DNA from: Actinomycetes bacterium
Lineage (GTDB): Bacteria > Actinomycetota > Acidimicrobiia > Acidimicrobiales > RAAP-2
NCBI GenBank assembly: GCA_021827705.1
Contig: JAKAUQ010000012.1
Location: 26,343 to 90,342, forward strand
Reading direction: 5' to 3'
DNA: 64,000 bases
Within the stretch, counting starts at the first letter, position 1, and each line of letters begins with the position of its first letter. Of this stretch, positions 21,972-29,298 are shown piece by piece. The translations under genes and the position numbers were made by a program. The notes below the pieces were generated by a model. That model was not told the origin of the DNA, did not search any database, and saw only the letters and a program-made list of their open reading frames with translations.

Positions 21972-22199
21972 GGCCTGCCTTTCGTCGACTCCTCAGGGTA
22001 CGTCACAGTCATCAAGGAGAGAGGTGGGTAGTAGTAGGGCTGTGGGGATGTGGGTAGTGAGCAAAGTACCTGATAGGAGTCGGTCGTTGAGGGATGCGTT
22101 GTCCACAGCGATGTGGGCAGGTCCTTCAACTCTGAACCAGCAAGCGTCGCTGGATGTGGGTGACGCGGCGATTTTCCACGGGACATCGACATGATCTAC
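21972..22199. other. Candidate oriC: dnaN-dnaA spacer with DnaA-box-like motifs
   Basis: No gene lies in this 228-bp spacer. It carries a TTGTCCACA box (22099-22107), the form common in high-GC actinobacteria, a TTTTCCACG near-box (22172-22180), and four further TGTGG cores on the opposite strand (22041, 22049, 22112, 22155). The dnaA-dnaN spacer is the usual actinobacterial origin location. There is no long AT-rich unwinding element. The short length compared with Streptomyces oriC and the second box cluster upstream of dnaA leave the exact origin open. Confidence 0.55.
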
Positions 22200-23570
22200 T
22201 CACCTTGCTGACACGTCGATGGGCAGGTCGCCCTGGAGGCGCTTGGCGAGCTGGTTGATCTGAGCCAAGAGCTCGCTGTCGCGCGGCAGCTGGTCCTTGA
22301 TCTTCTCTACGGCGCTAATCACCGTGGTGTGATTGCGGCCATCGAAGATCTTGGCGATCATCGGGTACGAGTAGTTGTCGAGCATCTCACGGATGAGGTA
22401 CATCGCGATGTGGCGGGCGTGGACCAACGGCCGCAGCCGCTTGGAGCCACGAACCTCGTTGGGAGACAGGCCAAAGTAGTCCGAGACGGCCTCGATGATC
22501 GTCTCGGGTCGCAGAGTCGTCTGCTCGTGTCCGAGGTTGGTTAGGTGCGCCTTGGCCAACTCGAGGGTGATGGGCTCCTGACGTAGATTGGCGAAGGCCC
22601 GCAGCATCGTCACCGACCCCTCGAGCTCACGGATGTTGTCGCGGACGCGGTGGGCAACCCACTCGGCGACATCAGTGGGCAACATGACCCCCTCGGCCTC
22701 CGACTTGGCGTGCAGGATCGCGATGCGCGTCTCGAGATCGGGCCGGTCGATCTCGGTGACCAGACCTTGGAGGAGCCGGCTGCGGAAACGCTCTTGGATG
22801 CCGGCCAGGTCGCGCGGTGAGCGGTCAGAGGTCAGGACGATCTGCTTTCCCTCGCCGTGCAGCGCGTTGTAGGTGTGGAAGATCTCCTCGTGGAAGGTCT
22901 CACCGCGAGCCTCCATGAACTGGATGTCGTCGATCAAGACGACATCGTTCTCGCGGTAGCGCTCGTGGAGGGAGAGCTGGGTACGGGTCTGGATCGCCCG
23001 GATGAAGTCGTTGAGGAACGTCTCGGTGGACACGTAGAGCACGCGCCGGTCGGGATAGTTCTCGTGGACGTAGTTGCCAATGGCGTGCAGCAGGTGGGTC
23101 TTGCCCAGGCCGCTCGATCCGTAGATGAGCAGCGGGTTGTAGGCCCGTCCCGGAGTCTCGGCCACGGACTGGGCCGCCGCGAAGGCGAGTCGGTTCGAGG
23201 GTCCCGGGACGAAGGAGTCGAAGGTCATTCGCGGGTCCAGGCGGGTGGGCCGGTCAACGCTGGGCGCGTAGGCGGCTGGGGATGGCGAGGGGGGCTCGGG
23301 CTCCTCGAGCGCGCTCGGCGCGGGCTCGGCGACAGTCAGGGACACGTGAATGTCGCGGCCGACCACGGCGCGGGCGTTCTGGGTGATGAAGGGCAAGTAG
23401 CGCTGCTGCACGCGCTGGAGCTGAATCTGGTTAGGCACACCTAAGACCAGATCGTCATCGGTGAAATCCACAAGCCGTAACTTGTTCAGGCCCGCCGACC
23501 AGACAGCTTCAGACGCCTGACTTTTCAAGGATGTGCTCAGTCGGAGCCAAAGGTCGTCGCTGTCGCTCAC
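22200..23570 (-). CDS. dnaA: Chromosomal replication initiator DnaA
   Basis: This 456-aa protein has domain I, a short Pro-rich domain II, an AAA+ domain with Walker A GSSGLGKTH (about 150) and Walker B LIDDIQF, and the C-terminal helix-turn-helix. The DnaA signature reads FDGRNHTTV, where nearly all DnaA proteins have GRDHTTV: the residue equivalent to E. coli Asp433, which contacts box bases, is Asn413 here. It starts with GTG preceded by GGAGG. It is transcribed leftward, away from rpmH. A TTATCCACA box upstream suggests autoregulation. Confidence 0.98.
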   Translation of the reverse strand: MSDSDDLWLRLSTSLKSQASEAVWSAGLNKLRLVDFTDDDLVLGVPNQIQLQRVQQRYLPFITQNARAVVGRDIHVSLTVAEPAPSALEEPEPPSPSPAAYAPSVDRPTRLDPRMTFDSFVPGPSNRLAFAAAQSVAETPGRAYNPLLIYGSSGLGKTHLLHAIGNYVHENYPDRRVLYVSTETFLNDFIRAIQTRTQLSLHERYRENDVVLIDDIQFMEARGETFHEEIFHTYNALHGEGKQIVLTSDRSPRDLAGIQERFRSRLLQGLVTEIDRPDLETRIAILHAKSEAEGVMLPTDVAEWVAHRVRDNIRELEGSVTMLRAFANLRQEPITLELAKAHLTNLGHEQTTLRPETIIEAVSDYFGLSPNEVRGSKRLRPLVHARHIAMYLIREMLDNYSYPMIAKIFDGRNHTTVISAVEKIKDQLPRDSELLAQINQLAKRLQGDLPIDVSAR

Positions 23571-23597
23571 ACCCCTCCTCCACAGCGGTGAAAATCG

Positions 23598-23606
23598 TTA
23601 TCCACA
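23598..23606 (+). promoter_or_regulatory. Perfect DnaA box upstream of dnaA
   Basis: TTATCCACA, matching the consensus exactly, lies 28 bp upstream of the dnaA start between dnaA and rpmH. A second TCCACA core is at 23579-23584. It is likely used for dnaA autoregulation or as part of the origin. A possible dnaA -10 (TAACGT) lies at 23651-23646 on the minus strand. Confidence 0.6.
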
Positions 23607-23691
23607 GGTCCCGCGCGCTCGGGTGAGGGGCGTCGGACTGGAGTCACGTTACACCCTGGGAGTGGTGAGAGACGAGGGGGATTTCTTCAGG

Positions 23692-23697
23692 TAAGAT
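23692..23697 (+). promoter_or_regulatory. -10 box of the rpmH-rnpA operon
   Basis: TAAGAT about 65 bp upstream of the rpmH start. The -35 region is not recognisable. The predicted start would give a leader of roughly 58 nt. Confidence 0.4.
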
Positions 23698-23761
23698 GGC
23701 CGGTCTATGCGTGGTCACCCGGGGTGGTGACTCCAACGGGTGCGACGAGGATGAGGTCGAG

Positions 23762-23896
23762 GTGAAGCGGACATTTCAGCCCAACAAGCGCAGACGCGCG
23801 AAGACCCACGGGTTTCGTGCGCGGATGCGGACGAAGGCAGGACGAGCGGTCCTGAAGGCGCGGCGACTGAAGGGTCGGCACCGGCTCACGGTGTGA
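23762..23896 (+). CDS. rpmH: 50S ribosomal protein L34
   Basis: This 44-aa very basic protein reads [18 protein letters not shown] and ends LKGRHRLTV, the standard L34 sequence of the large ribosomal subunit. GTG at 23762 gives the family's usual length; the in-frame upstream extension (from 23696) is acidic and not L34-like. It heads the rightward origin operon rpmH-rnpA-yidD-yidC-jag-rsmG. Confidence 0.97.
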   Translation: MKRTFQPNKRRRAKTHGFRARMRTKAGRAVLKARRLKGRHRLTV

Positions 23897-23899
23897 CCG

Positions 23900-24229
23900 G
23901 TGGTCGAGAGTGTTCGCCGACGCCGAGACTTCGAGCGACTGGCGGCGTCGACGCACCGGGCGCGCAGTTCGACGCTCCGCGTCGTGTACTGCGGGCGCGA
24001 GCTCGACGATCCCCCGGTCGCGGTGTCCTTCGCCGTGGGACGACGGGTGGGGTCAGCAGTGGCACGCAACCGTATCCGGCGGCGGCTGCGGGCAGTTCTC
24101 CAGGAGCTCGAGGGTACCATGCCACAAGGCTTATACCTGATCAAATGCGATATAGGAACAAGTGATCTTACGTATGAAGAGCTCCGGACCCATCTCCGAG
24201 AGGCCATCGGACGTGCCAGCACACGCTGA
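23900..24229 (+). CDS. rnpA: Ribonuclease P protein component
   Basis: This 109-aa basic protein carries the RNP motif region [12 protein letters not shown] (about 57-68), which binds the RNase P RNA to process tRNA 5' ends. The start is GTG 3 nt after rpmH. The C-terminal third is unusually AT-rich for this genome and uses rare codons (TTA at 24131, ATA, ACA, AGT, TAT). The RNA subunit gene rnpB is not in the window. Confidence 0.95.
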   Translation: MVESVRRRRDFERLAASTHRARSSTLRVVYCGRELDDPPVAVSFAVGRRVGSAVARNRIRRRLRAVLQELEGTMPQGLYLIKCDIGTSDLTYEELRTHLREAIGRASTR

Positions 24230-24239
24230 GCCCTCCCCG

Positions 24240-24473
24240 ATGGCGCGCGTCCTGGTGGCGATCGTGCGCGGGTACCAGCGCCTGCGCGCGGGCCGCCCGT
24301 CACCGTGCCGGTTCTACCCCTCGTGCTCGGCGTACGCCGTCGAGGCCCTGGAGGTGCACGGCGCCGCGCGGGGCTCGTGGTTGGCGCTTCGGCGCATTGG
24401 CCGGTGCCGGCCCCTCGGGCCCCACGGCATCGACCTCGTGCCGACGCGCACCTCGACCAAGCGAGGCGCGTGA
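24240..24473 (+). CDS. yidD: Membrane protein insertion efficiency factor YidD
   Basis: This 77-aa protein has the YidD core: [22 protein letters not shown] and [11 protein letters not shown]. It helps YidC insert membrane proteins, peripherally at the membrane. I chose ATG 24240 because it gives typical length; an upstream in-frame ATG at 24174 would add 22 residues overlapping rnpA and is less family-like. The TGA overlaps the yidC ATG (TGATG), so the two are coupled. Confidence 0.93.
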   Translation: MARVLVAIVRGYQRLRAGRPSPCRFYPSCSAYAVEALEVHGAARGSWLALRRIGRCRPLGPHGIDLVPTRTSTKRGA

Positions 24474-25420
24474 TGGGATCGATCACCCACTCAATCGGCT
24501 CGATCTTCCAGCCCATCTTCCACCTCTTCGGGTGGATCCTGGCCTTCTTCTATGGTCTGATCCCCAACTACGGGATCGCCATCGCGCTACTCACCATCGT
24601 GATCATGGGGGCTCTGACGCCCTTCACGGTCAAGAGCACCAAGTCGATGATGGCGATGCAGAAGCTTCAGCCAGAGATCAAGAAGCTCCAGCAGAAGTAC
24701 AAGGGACCCGAGAACCGCCAGATGCTCAACGAGGAGCTGATGCGGCTGTACCGGGAGGCGGGAGCCAACCCGGTGGGCGGCTGCCTGCCCGTACTGCTTC
24801 AGGCCCCCTTTCTATTCATCTTGTATAGCGTCATTCGTGGCCTGACCAACGTCACGGCGAGCGGTGTTGTCCAGCCCCGCTACATCCCGACGACCTCGAA
24901 GATGTACCACAACCTGGTCGCTTCCCACGGACAGATAACGTCGTTCGGCTTCAACCTGGCCCTCAAGCCCTTCAGCCACCACTCGTCGGCGCTGGCCGCC
25001 ATCCCCTACTTCGTGATGGTCGCGGTGGCCGTAGCCCTGCAGTACTTCCAGATGGCCCAGATGAACAGCCGCAACAAGGTGACGGGCCAGCAGATCCCGA
25101 GCCAGCAGCTGGCGCTGCAGCGCGCCATGCCGATCTTCTTCGCGTACTTCTACATCATCATCCCGGCGGCCGTGGTCCTCTACATGGTGGTCTCCACCCT
25201 CATCCGCATCATCACCCAGGACATCATGTTCCGTACCGGGATCTCGAACCCGACACGTCAGGGCGGTGAGCGCGCGCTGCCCGGAGCCACCAAGGAGATT
25301 CCCGAAGCGCCGGAGGCTCCGGCCCCGAATGAGCGTCCGCCGGCGAAACCCTCACCTTCAAGTCCCAAGCCGGCACCACGGAGCCGTTCACGGGCGAAGC
25401 GGAAGAGAAAGGCACGCTAG
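24473..25420 (+). CDS. yidC: Membrane protein insertase YidC/Oxa1
   Basis: This 315-aa insertase, like other Gram-positive forms, lacks the large periplasmic domain. It has about five membrane helices (WILAFFYGLIPNYG, CLPVLLQAPFLFILY, AIPYFVMVAVAVAL, IFFAYFYIIIPAAVVLY) and a hydrophilic cytoplasmic loop with KLQPEIKKLQQKYKG. The conserved groove Arg falls in TPFTVKSTK-type sequence as Lys. A Pro/Lys/Arg-rich tail follows. It is coupled to yidD and followed by jag after 3 nt. Confidence 0.97.
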   Translation: MGSITHSIGSIFQPIFHLFGWILAFFYGLIPNYGIAIALLTIVIMGALTPFTVKSTKSMMAMQKLQPEIKKLQQKYKGPENRQMLNEELMRLYREAGANPVGGCLPVLLQAPFLFILYSVIRGLTNVTASGVVQPRYIPTTSKMYHNLVASHGQITSFGFNLALKPFSHHSSALAAIPYFVMVAVAVALQYFQMAQMNSRNKVTGQQIPSQQLALQRAMPIFFAYFYIIIPAAVVLYMVVSTLIRIITQDIMFRTGISNPTRQGGERALPGATKEIPEAPEAPAPNERPPAKPSPSSPKPAPRSRSRAKRKRKAR

Positions 25421-25423
25421 GCC

Positions 25424-26386
25424 ATGGATTGGGTGGAAGCGACGGGAAAGTCTGTCGATGAGGCGACGTCGCGCGCCATCGGGCACCTGGGCATCGGTGT
25501 TGAGGACGCGGAGGTCGAGGTCCTCGAGGAGCCACGCACCGGATTGTTCGGGCGCGTCAAGGGTGAGGCGCGCGTACGAGCGCGCGTACGTCCGAAGAGT
25601 CCACGGCCCAAGCGGACGCGGCGCGATCACGGCTCCGAGCGTCGAGACGCCAAGGGTGGCTCCAAGTCGCATCGCGGCGGCGGCAAGCCGCGCGAGGAGG
25701 GGTCGTCGACCGAGCCAACGGAGGCTGACGCTGGCGGATCGGCCACCTCGCCGTCGGGATCGCGCTCGTCCCAGCCCCGAAAGCGCAAGTCTCCGTCAAA
25801 CTCCTCGCACTCCGGCGCCGCTAGTGCCGAAGAGCGGCGTGGAGCACACTCTCCAGTGGAGCGATCCCGCAAGGCCTCGCCCGAGAAGAAGAAAGAAGGC
25901 GACGTGGCGAACGGAGTCTCCCTATCCGAGCAGGCCGAGGTGGCCAAGGGGTTCCTTGAGGGTCTGCTCCAGTCCATGAATCTTCAGGCAACGGTGACGT
26001 GGCGCGAGGTGGATGAGGAGACCGTCGAGCTGTCCATCGACGCCGATCCACCCTCTGAGCTGGGTGTGCTCGTCGGATCGCGGGGAGCGACGCTGTCGGC
26101 CTTGCAGGAGATCACGCGCACCTTCGTCCAGATAAAGAGCACGGGTCGCACTGATCGCATCCTGGTGGATGTGGCTCGCTACCGCGAGCGGCGCGTTGCT
26201 GCGCTCGGTCGCTTTGCCGCGCAGGTGGCCGAAGAGGTCGTTCGTACCGGCGAGGAGCGGGCGCTCGAGCCGATGTCTTCGGCGGACCGCAAGGCTGTCC
26301 ACGACGCCCTGGCCTCCAACACTCTGGTTCAGACGCGCTCAGAGGGCGAGGACCCCCAGCGCTTCATCGTCATCTCACCGGCGTAG
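25424..26386 (+). CDS. jag: Jag/KhpB-type RNA-binding protein
   Basis: This 320-aa protein has an N-terminal Jag_N domain (WVEATGKSVDEAT, then GLFGRVKGEARV), a long charged disordered linker (about 55-165), then a KH domain (VGSRGATLSALQEI, about 220) and an R3H domain (ADRKAVHDAL with the R-x3-H spacing, about 288). The family binds RNA and influences cell elongation with partners such as KhpA. Its place between yidC and rsmG is conserved in Gram-positive bacteria. Confidence 0.93.
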   Translation: MDWVEATGKSVDEATSRAIGHLGIGVEDAEVEVLEEPRTGLFGRVKGEARVRARVRPKSPRPKRTRRDHGSERRDAKGGSKSHRGGGKPREEGSSTEPTEADAGGSATSPSGSRSSQPRKRKSPSNSSHSGAASAEERRGAHSPVERSRKASPEKKKEGDVANGVSLSEQAEVAKGFLEGLLQSMNLQATVTWREVDEETVELSIDADPPSELGVLVGSRGATLSALQEITRTFVQIKSTGRTDRILVDVARYRERRVAALGRFAAQVAEEVVRTGEERALEPMSSADRKAVHDALASNTLVQTRSEGEDPQRFIVISPA

Positions 26387-26400
26387 ACGCCCAGGAGCCG

Positions 26401-27021
26401 ATGACCACCCCCTGGCTCCTGCGAGCGCTGAGCAGCGCCCAGGAGTGGGGATTCCTGGGTCCGGGGCCGGTCCAAGGACACATCGACCACGCGGCGGGCT
26501 TCTGGGCGGCCTGGGAGTCCTGGAGCACCGACGCCCCCACAGCCGTACTCGACCTCGGCAGTGGTGGAGGGGTCCCGGGCCTGGTTCTTCTCGCACACTG
26601 GGGAGTCCGGACGGTCCTGCTGGATGCCATGCGCCGACGCACGGAATTTCTCGATCGCGTGCTGCGCGAGACTGACGCGCCGGCCGGTGGCCAAGTGTGG
26701 ACCGGGCGGGCCGAGGTCCTGGCACGTCAGCCGGGCGTCGAGGGGACCTTCGACCTAGTCACGGCGCGTTCCTTCGCCCCGCCGGCAGCGACGGCCGAGT
26801 GCGCGGTCCGGTTCTTGCGGGTGGGTGGTGTGCTGATCGTCTCTGAGCCGCCCGACGAGGGGAATCGCTGGCCGGCCGCGGGACTGGCTGAGTTGGGCCT
26901 GAGTCTGCGAGTCTCGCGTCGCGAGCCCTACGGCGTCGTCGTCCTCGTCAAGGACGCGACCACCAGCTCGCGCTACCCCCGTCGCGTCGGGGTTCCCCAG
27001 AAGCGCCCGCTCTTCTCGTAA
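26401..27021 (+). CDS. rsmG: 16S rRNA (guanine-N7) methyltransferase RsmG (GidB)
   Basis: This 206-aa protein has motif I VLDLGSGGGVPGL (about 48-60), the diagnostic RsmG signature, then DAMRRRTEFLDRVL and FDLVTARSFAPPA. It methylates G527 of 16S rRNA, and loss gives low-level streptomycin resistance in other bacteria. It ends the rightward operon. Its 3' half (from about 26690) has a diverged, frameshifted duplicate downstream near 27528-27785. Confidence 0.95.
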   Translation: MTTPWLLRALSSAQEWGFLGPGPVQGHIDHAAGFWAAWESWSTDAPTAVLDLGSGGGVPGLVLLAHWGVRTVLLDAMRRRTEFLDRVLRETDAPAGGQVWTGRAEVLARQPGVEGTFDLVTARSFAPPAATAECAVRFLRVGGVLIVSEPPDEGNRWPAAGLAELGLSLRVSRREPYGVVVLVKDATTSSRYPRRVGVPQKRPLFS

Positions 27022-27292
27022 TTTGCGGGTAGCTGCCCGTTGAGGTGTCCTGCACGATGGCCGCCCCGGGAAGTCGCCTGTTGCTTCCCCCCGCGAGCGA
27101 TCCAGCCGGACTGCGACCGCGCGGGGAGAGGAGACGGGCTGGTCGAGGCTCGGTGCGAAGTGCCCGGCGTCGAGGAAAATGGATTCCTACCAGGAAAGAC
27201 GCGTGGCGGTTCGCGGAGAGCTCTGACCGCACCACCCCGCGGGGTCGAGGCGGTGTGAGACGTGGATCGACACCTCTCCCCCACCCGAGATG

Positions 27293-27308
27293 TGTTTCAC
27301 GTGGAACA
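27293..27308 (+). other. parS site 1 (asymmetric form)
   Basis: TGTTTCACGTGGAACA, one base off the palindromic ParB-binding consensus. The 38 bases at 27271-27308 are identical to those at 28011-28048, which end in site 3. Confidence 0.85.
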
Positions 27309-27320
27309 TCTCGGTCCCGC

Positions 27321-27415
27321 GACGAGACCACGGGCTTGGTGCGCACCCCCGAGGATGACTCTGAGGCGCGACGAGAGACGACCTCCCCCACGCGAGATGT
27401 GTTTCACGTGGAACA
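27321..27415 (+). repeat. Direct repeat copy A ending in parS site 2
   Basis: This 95-bp unit begins GACGAGACCACGGG and ends in parS. It matches 27952-28048 with a handful of substitutions and a 2-nt length difference near the CT-rich segment. Its right flank (CATCTCGGTCCCGCG) repeats the flank of site 1. Confidence 0.85.
27400..27415 (+). other. parS site 2 (asymmetric form)
   Basis: TGTTTCACGTGGAACA, identical to site 1, at the end of repeat copy A. Confidence 0.85.
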
Positions 27416-27527
27416 TCTCGGTCCCGCGTGTCGGACGAGAGATCGCTGCACTCCACTTCTCCAGGCGAAGGCGAACGACGATCCCGAGACGTGGTCGGCT
27501 GCCAAGGTCGGGGTCGCCAGACCGGAC

Positions 27528-27785
27528 GGGTGCTGGACCGGGTTCGTCAGCCGGGCGGTGAGGGGAACTTCGACCTGGTCACGGCGCGTCTTCGCGCCGC
27601 CGGCAGCGCCGGTCGAGGGTGCGATCTGGCTCTTGTGGCTGGAAGGTGTGCTGATCGTCTCGGAACCGCTCGACCGGGGGAGTCGCTGGCCGGTCGCGGG
27701 CCTGGCTGTTCTATGCCCGGGCCCGGCGGTGTCGGGTCGCGAGACCTAGGCCGTCGACATCCTGGTCCCGTACGCGGCCGCCAGG
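27528..27785 (+). pseudogene. Degenerate duplicate of the rsmG 3' half
   Basis: The stretch aligns by eye with rsmG about 26690-26960. Blocks such as GTCAGCCGGGCG, TCACGGCGCGT, GTGCTGATCGTCTC and CGCTGGCCGG are kept in order. Translation gives FDLVTAR in one frame, then APPAA and GVLIVSEP...GSRWPVAGLA in another, then a stop at GTCGCGAGACCTAG, so at least one indel has broken the frame. The N-terminal half with the SAM motif is absent. It is a fossil duplication, not expressed as protein. Confidence 0.8.
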
Positions 27786-27951
27786 GCGCCTCCCGTCGCG
27801 ACCGCATTCCCCCAACGCACGCTTGGGGCTCTCGATCTCAGCGGAGTCGATCGGCGTGCTGCTGGCTCTCCCTCCGGGTGAGTGACCAGAGGCGCTGCGG
27901 TCATGGGGAGTCCCCCAAACAGGTTTGCGCTGCTGGCGGCACCAGGCCCGC

Positions 27952-28048
27952 GACGAGACCACGGGCCTGGTGCGCACCCCCGAGGATGACTCTGAGGCGC
28001 GACGAGAGACCACCTCTCCCCCACCCGAGATGTGTTTCACGTGGAACA
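27952..28048 (+). repeat. Direct repeat copy B ending in parS site 3
   Basis: This 97-bp unit is nearly identical to 27321-27415, including the segment GGTGCGCACCCCCGAGGATG. The copies are about 630 bp apart and flank the rsmG fragment, so they could recombine. Confidence 0.85.
28033..28048 (+). other. parS site 3 (asymmetric form)
   Basis: TGTTTCACGTGGAACA, identical to sites 1 and 2, at the end of repeat copy B. Confidence 0.85.
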
Positions 28049-28330
28049 TAGGGGAGTCCTCGGGCCGAGGACAGCCAACTGGCGGCCAGCGGTGAGCTCA
28101 GGAGATCCGGAGGTGCCCAGGCCGCCAGGTGCGCCAGAGTGGCGGCGTACCCAGCAGGTCGTTGCGGGGTCGTGACGGGGGACTGTCTCCACATCGACCG
28201 GTGGTTCGGTGGGTAGGTTCAGCGACCGCGATGTCCTTGACCCGGGCACAGCCAAGATGAGCCGATGCGCGGGGACGACGGAGCCGAAAGCCGGGGAGGG
28301 CGAGGGCCGGCGGCTCTCGACGTGCACGGA

Positions 28331-28346
28331 TGTTTCACGTGAAACC
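28331..28346 (+). other. parS site 4 (perfect 14-bp palindrome)
   Basis: TGTTTCACGTGAAACC, containing GTTTCACGTGAAAC, the classic bacterial parS core. It lies 194 bp upstream of parA. Confidence 0.92.
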
Positions 28347-28429
28347 AGGCACGCGTCAATGCGCACCGACGGGTCAGATTTTCGGCGGTGCATGGGGAAT
28401 CGTCTCCGAGCCGGGAGCGGGCGGGGGAA

Positions 28430-28445
28430 TGTTTCACGTGAAACG
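28430..28445 (+). other. parS site 5 (perfect 14-bp palindrome)
   Basis: TGTTTCACGTGAAACG, with the same perfect core as site 4, 95 bp upstream of parA. ParB bound here could also repress parAB. Confidence 0.92.
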
Positions 28446-28524
28446 TCGATACTTGACGTATGCCGTGGTGGCGTGTTGAATGGCAAGGTACTGAACGACA
28501 CCGATCTCGGCTGGGAAGAGGCGT

Positions 28525-29298
28525 ATGGCGCAAGAGGCTAGGACGACGATTTACGCCGTGGCCAACCAGAAAGGTGGAGTGGGGAAGACGACGACGACCA
28601 CGGCGCTTGGCGCGGCGCTGGCTCAAGCGGGAAAGAGGGTTCTGGTCATCGACCTCGATCCCCAGGGAAACGCCACCACGGGACTGGGAGTGGACGGCCG
28701 GCGCTTTGAGAACTCGGTATACGACGTCTTGCTCAATGGCGTCCCGATCGCCGATGTTGTCGAGCCCACCGGCTTCGCCAACCTCTTCGTCGCTCCCGCC
28801 ACCCTGGACTTGGCAGGAATCGAGCAGGAGTTGACGTCGGTGATATCGCGCGAACTGCGCCTGAAGCGGGCGCTGACCTCGGTTGACGGCGAGTTCGACT
28901 ACATCTTCATCGACTGCCCACCGTCCCTCGGACTGATCACGATCAACGCGTTCGCGGCGGCCACGGAGATCATGGTGCCCGTGCAGACCGAGTTCTACGC
29001 GCTGGAGGGTTTGACCCAACTGCGCCGGATCGTTGAGCTGGTTCAGCAGAACCTCAACCCGACGCTGCAGATAACCAGGGTGATCCTCACCATGTACGAC
29101 TCGCGCAACACGCTGTCGGGCGATGTCGCGGCTGAAGTACGACGTCACTTTCCCAACGAGCTCTGCCAAACTGTCATCCCACGAACGGTTCGGTTGGCGG
29201 AGGCTCCGTCATTTGGACAGCCCATCACCTACTTCGACCCGAACTCCAAGGGCGCGAAGGCCTACCGGGCGCTAGCGGAGGAGATTATGAATGGCTAG
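28525..29298 (+). CDS. parA: Chromosome partitioning ATPase ParA (Soj)
   Basis: This 257-aa Walker-type ATPase has the deviant Walker A KGGVGKTTTT (about 16-25), switch region DLDPQGNAT and Walker B DYIFIDCPPSLG. It binds DNA non-specifically as an ATP dimer and moves ParB-parS complexes that segregate the origin. It overlaps parB by 8 nt and lies just downstream of five parS sites. The short N-terminus fits a chromosomal rather than plasmid ParA. Confidence 0.97.
   Translation: MAQEARTTIYAVANQKGGVGKTTTTTALGAALAQAGKRVLVIDLDPQGNATTGLGVDGRRFENSVYDVLLNGVPIADVVEPTGFANLFVAPATLDLAGIEQELTSVISRELRLKRALTSVDGEFDYIFIDCPPSLGLITINAFAAATEIMVPVQTEFYALEGLTQLRRIVELVQQNLNPTLQITRVILTMYDSRNTLSGDVAAEVRRHFPNELCQTVIPRTVRLAEAPSFGQPITYFDPNSKGAKAYRALAEEIMNG

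Larger units (their letters stand above)
27022..28524. other. 1.5-kb non-coding centromere region between rsmG and parA
   Basis: No protein-like frame is present. The stretch holds five parS sites, direct repeats of up to about 95 bp that carry parS at their ends, and a pseudogene of the rsmG 3' half. A small GCGGGT/GCCCGT hairpin follows the rsmG stop. The parA promoter must lie within the last few hundred bases; no convincing -10 box was chosen. Confidence 0.8.

Noticed and set aside
21968..22192. A 74-residue minus-strand frame in the dnaN-dnaA spacer
   Set aside because: It has no ribosome-binding site or recognisable domain, and it sits on DnaA-box-like motifs at the standard origin position.
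27045..28051. Open frames of about 200 residues between rsmG and parA
   Set aside because: They run through parS repeats and fragments of rsmG in shifting frames. This is better explained as non-coding centromere plus a pseudogene.
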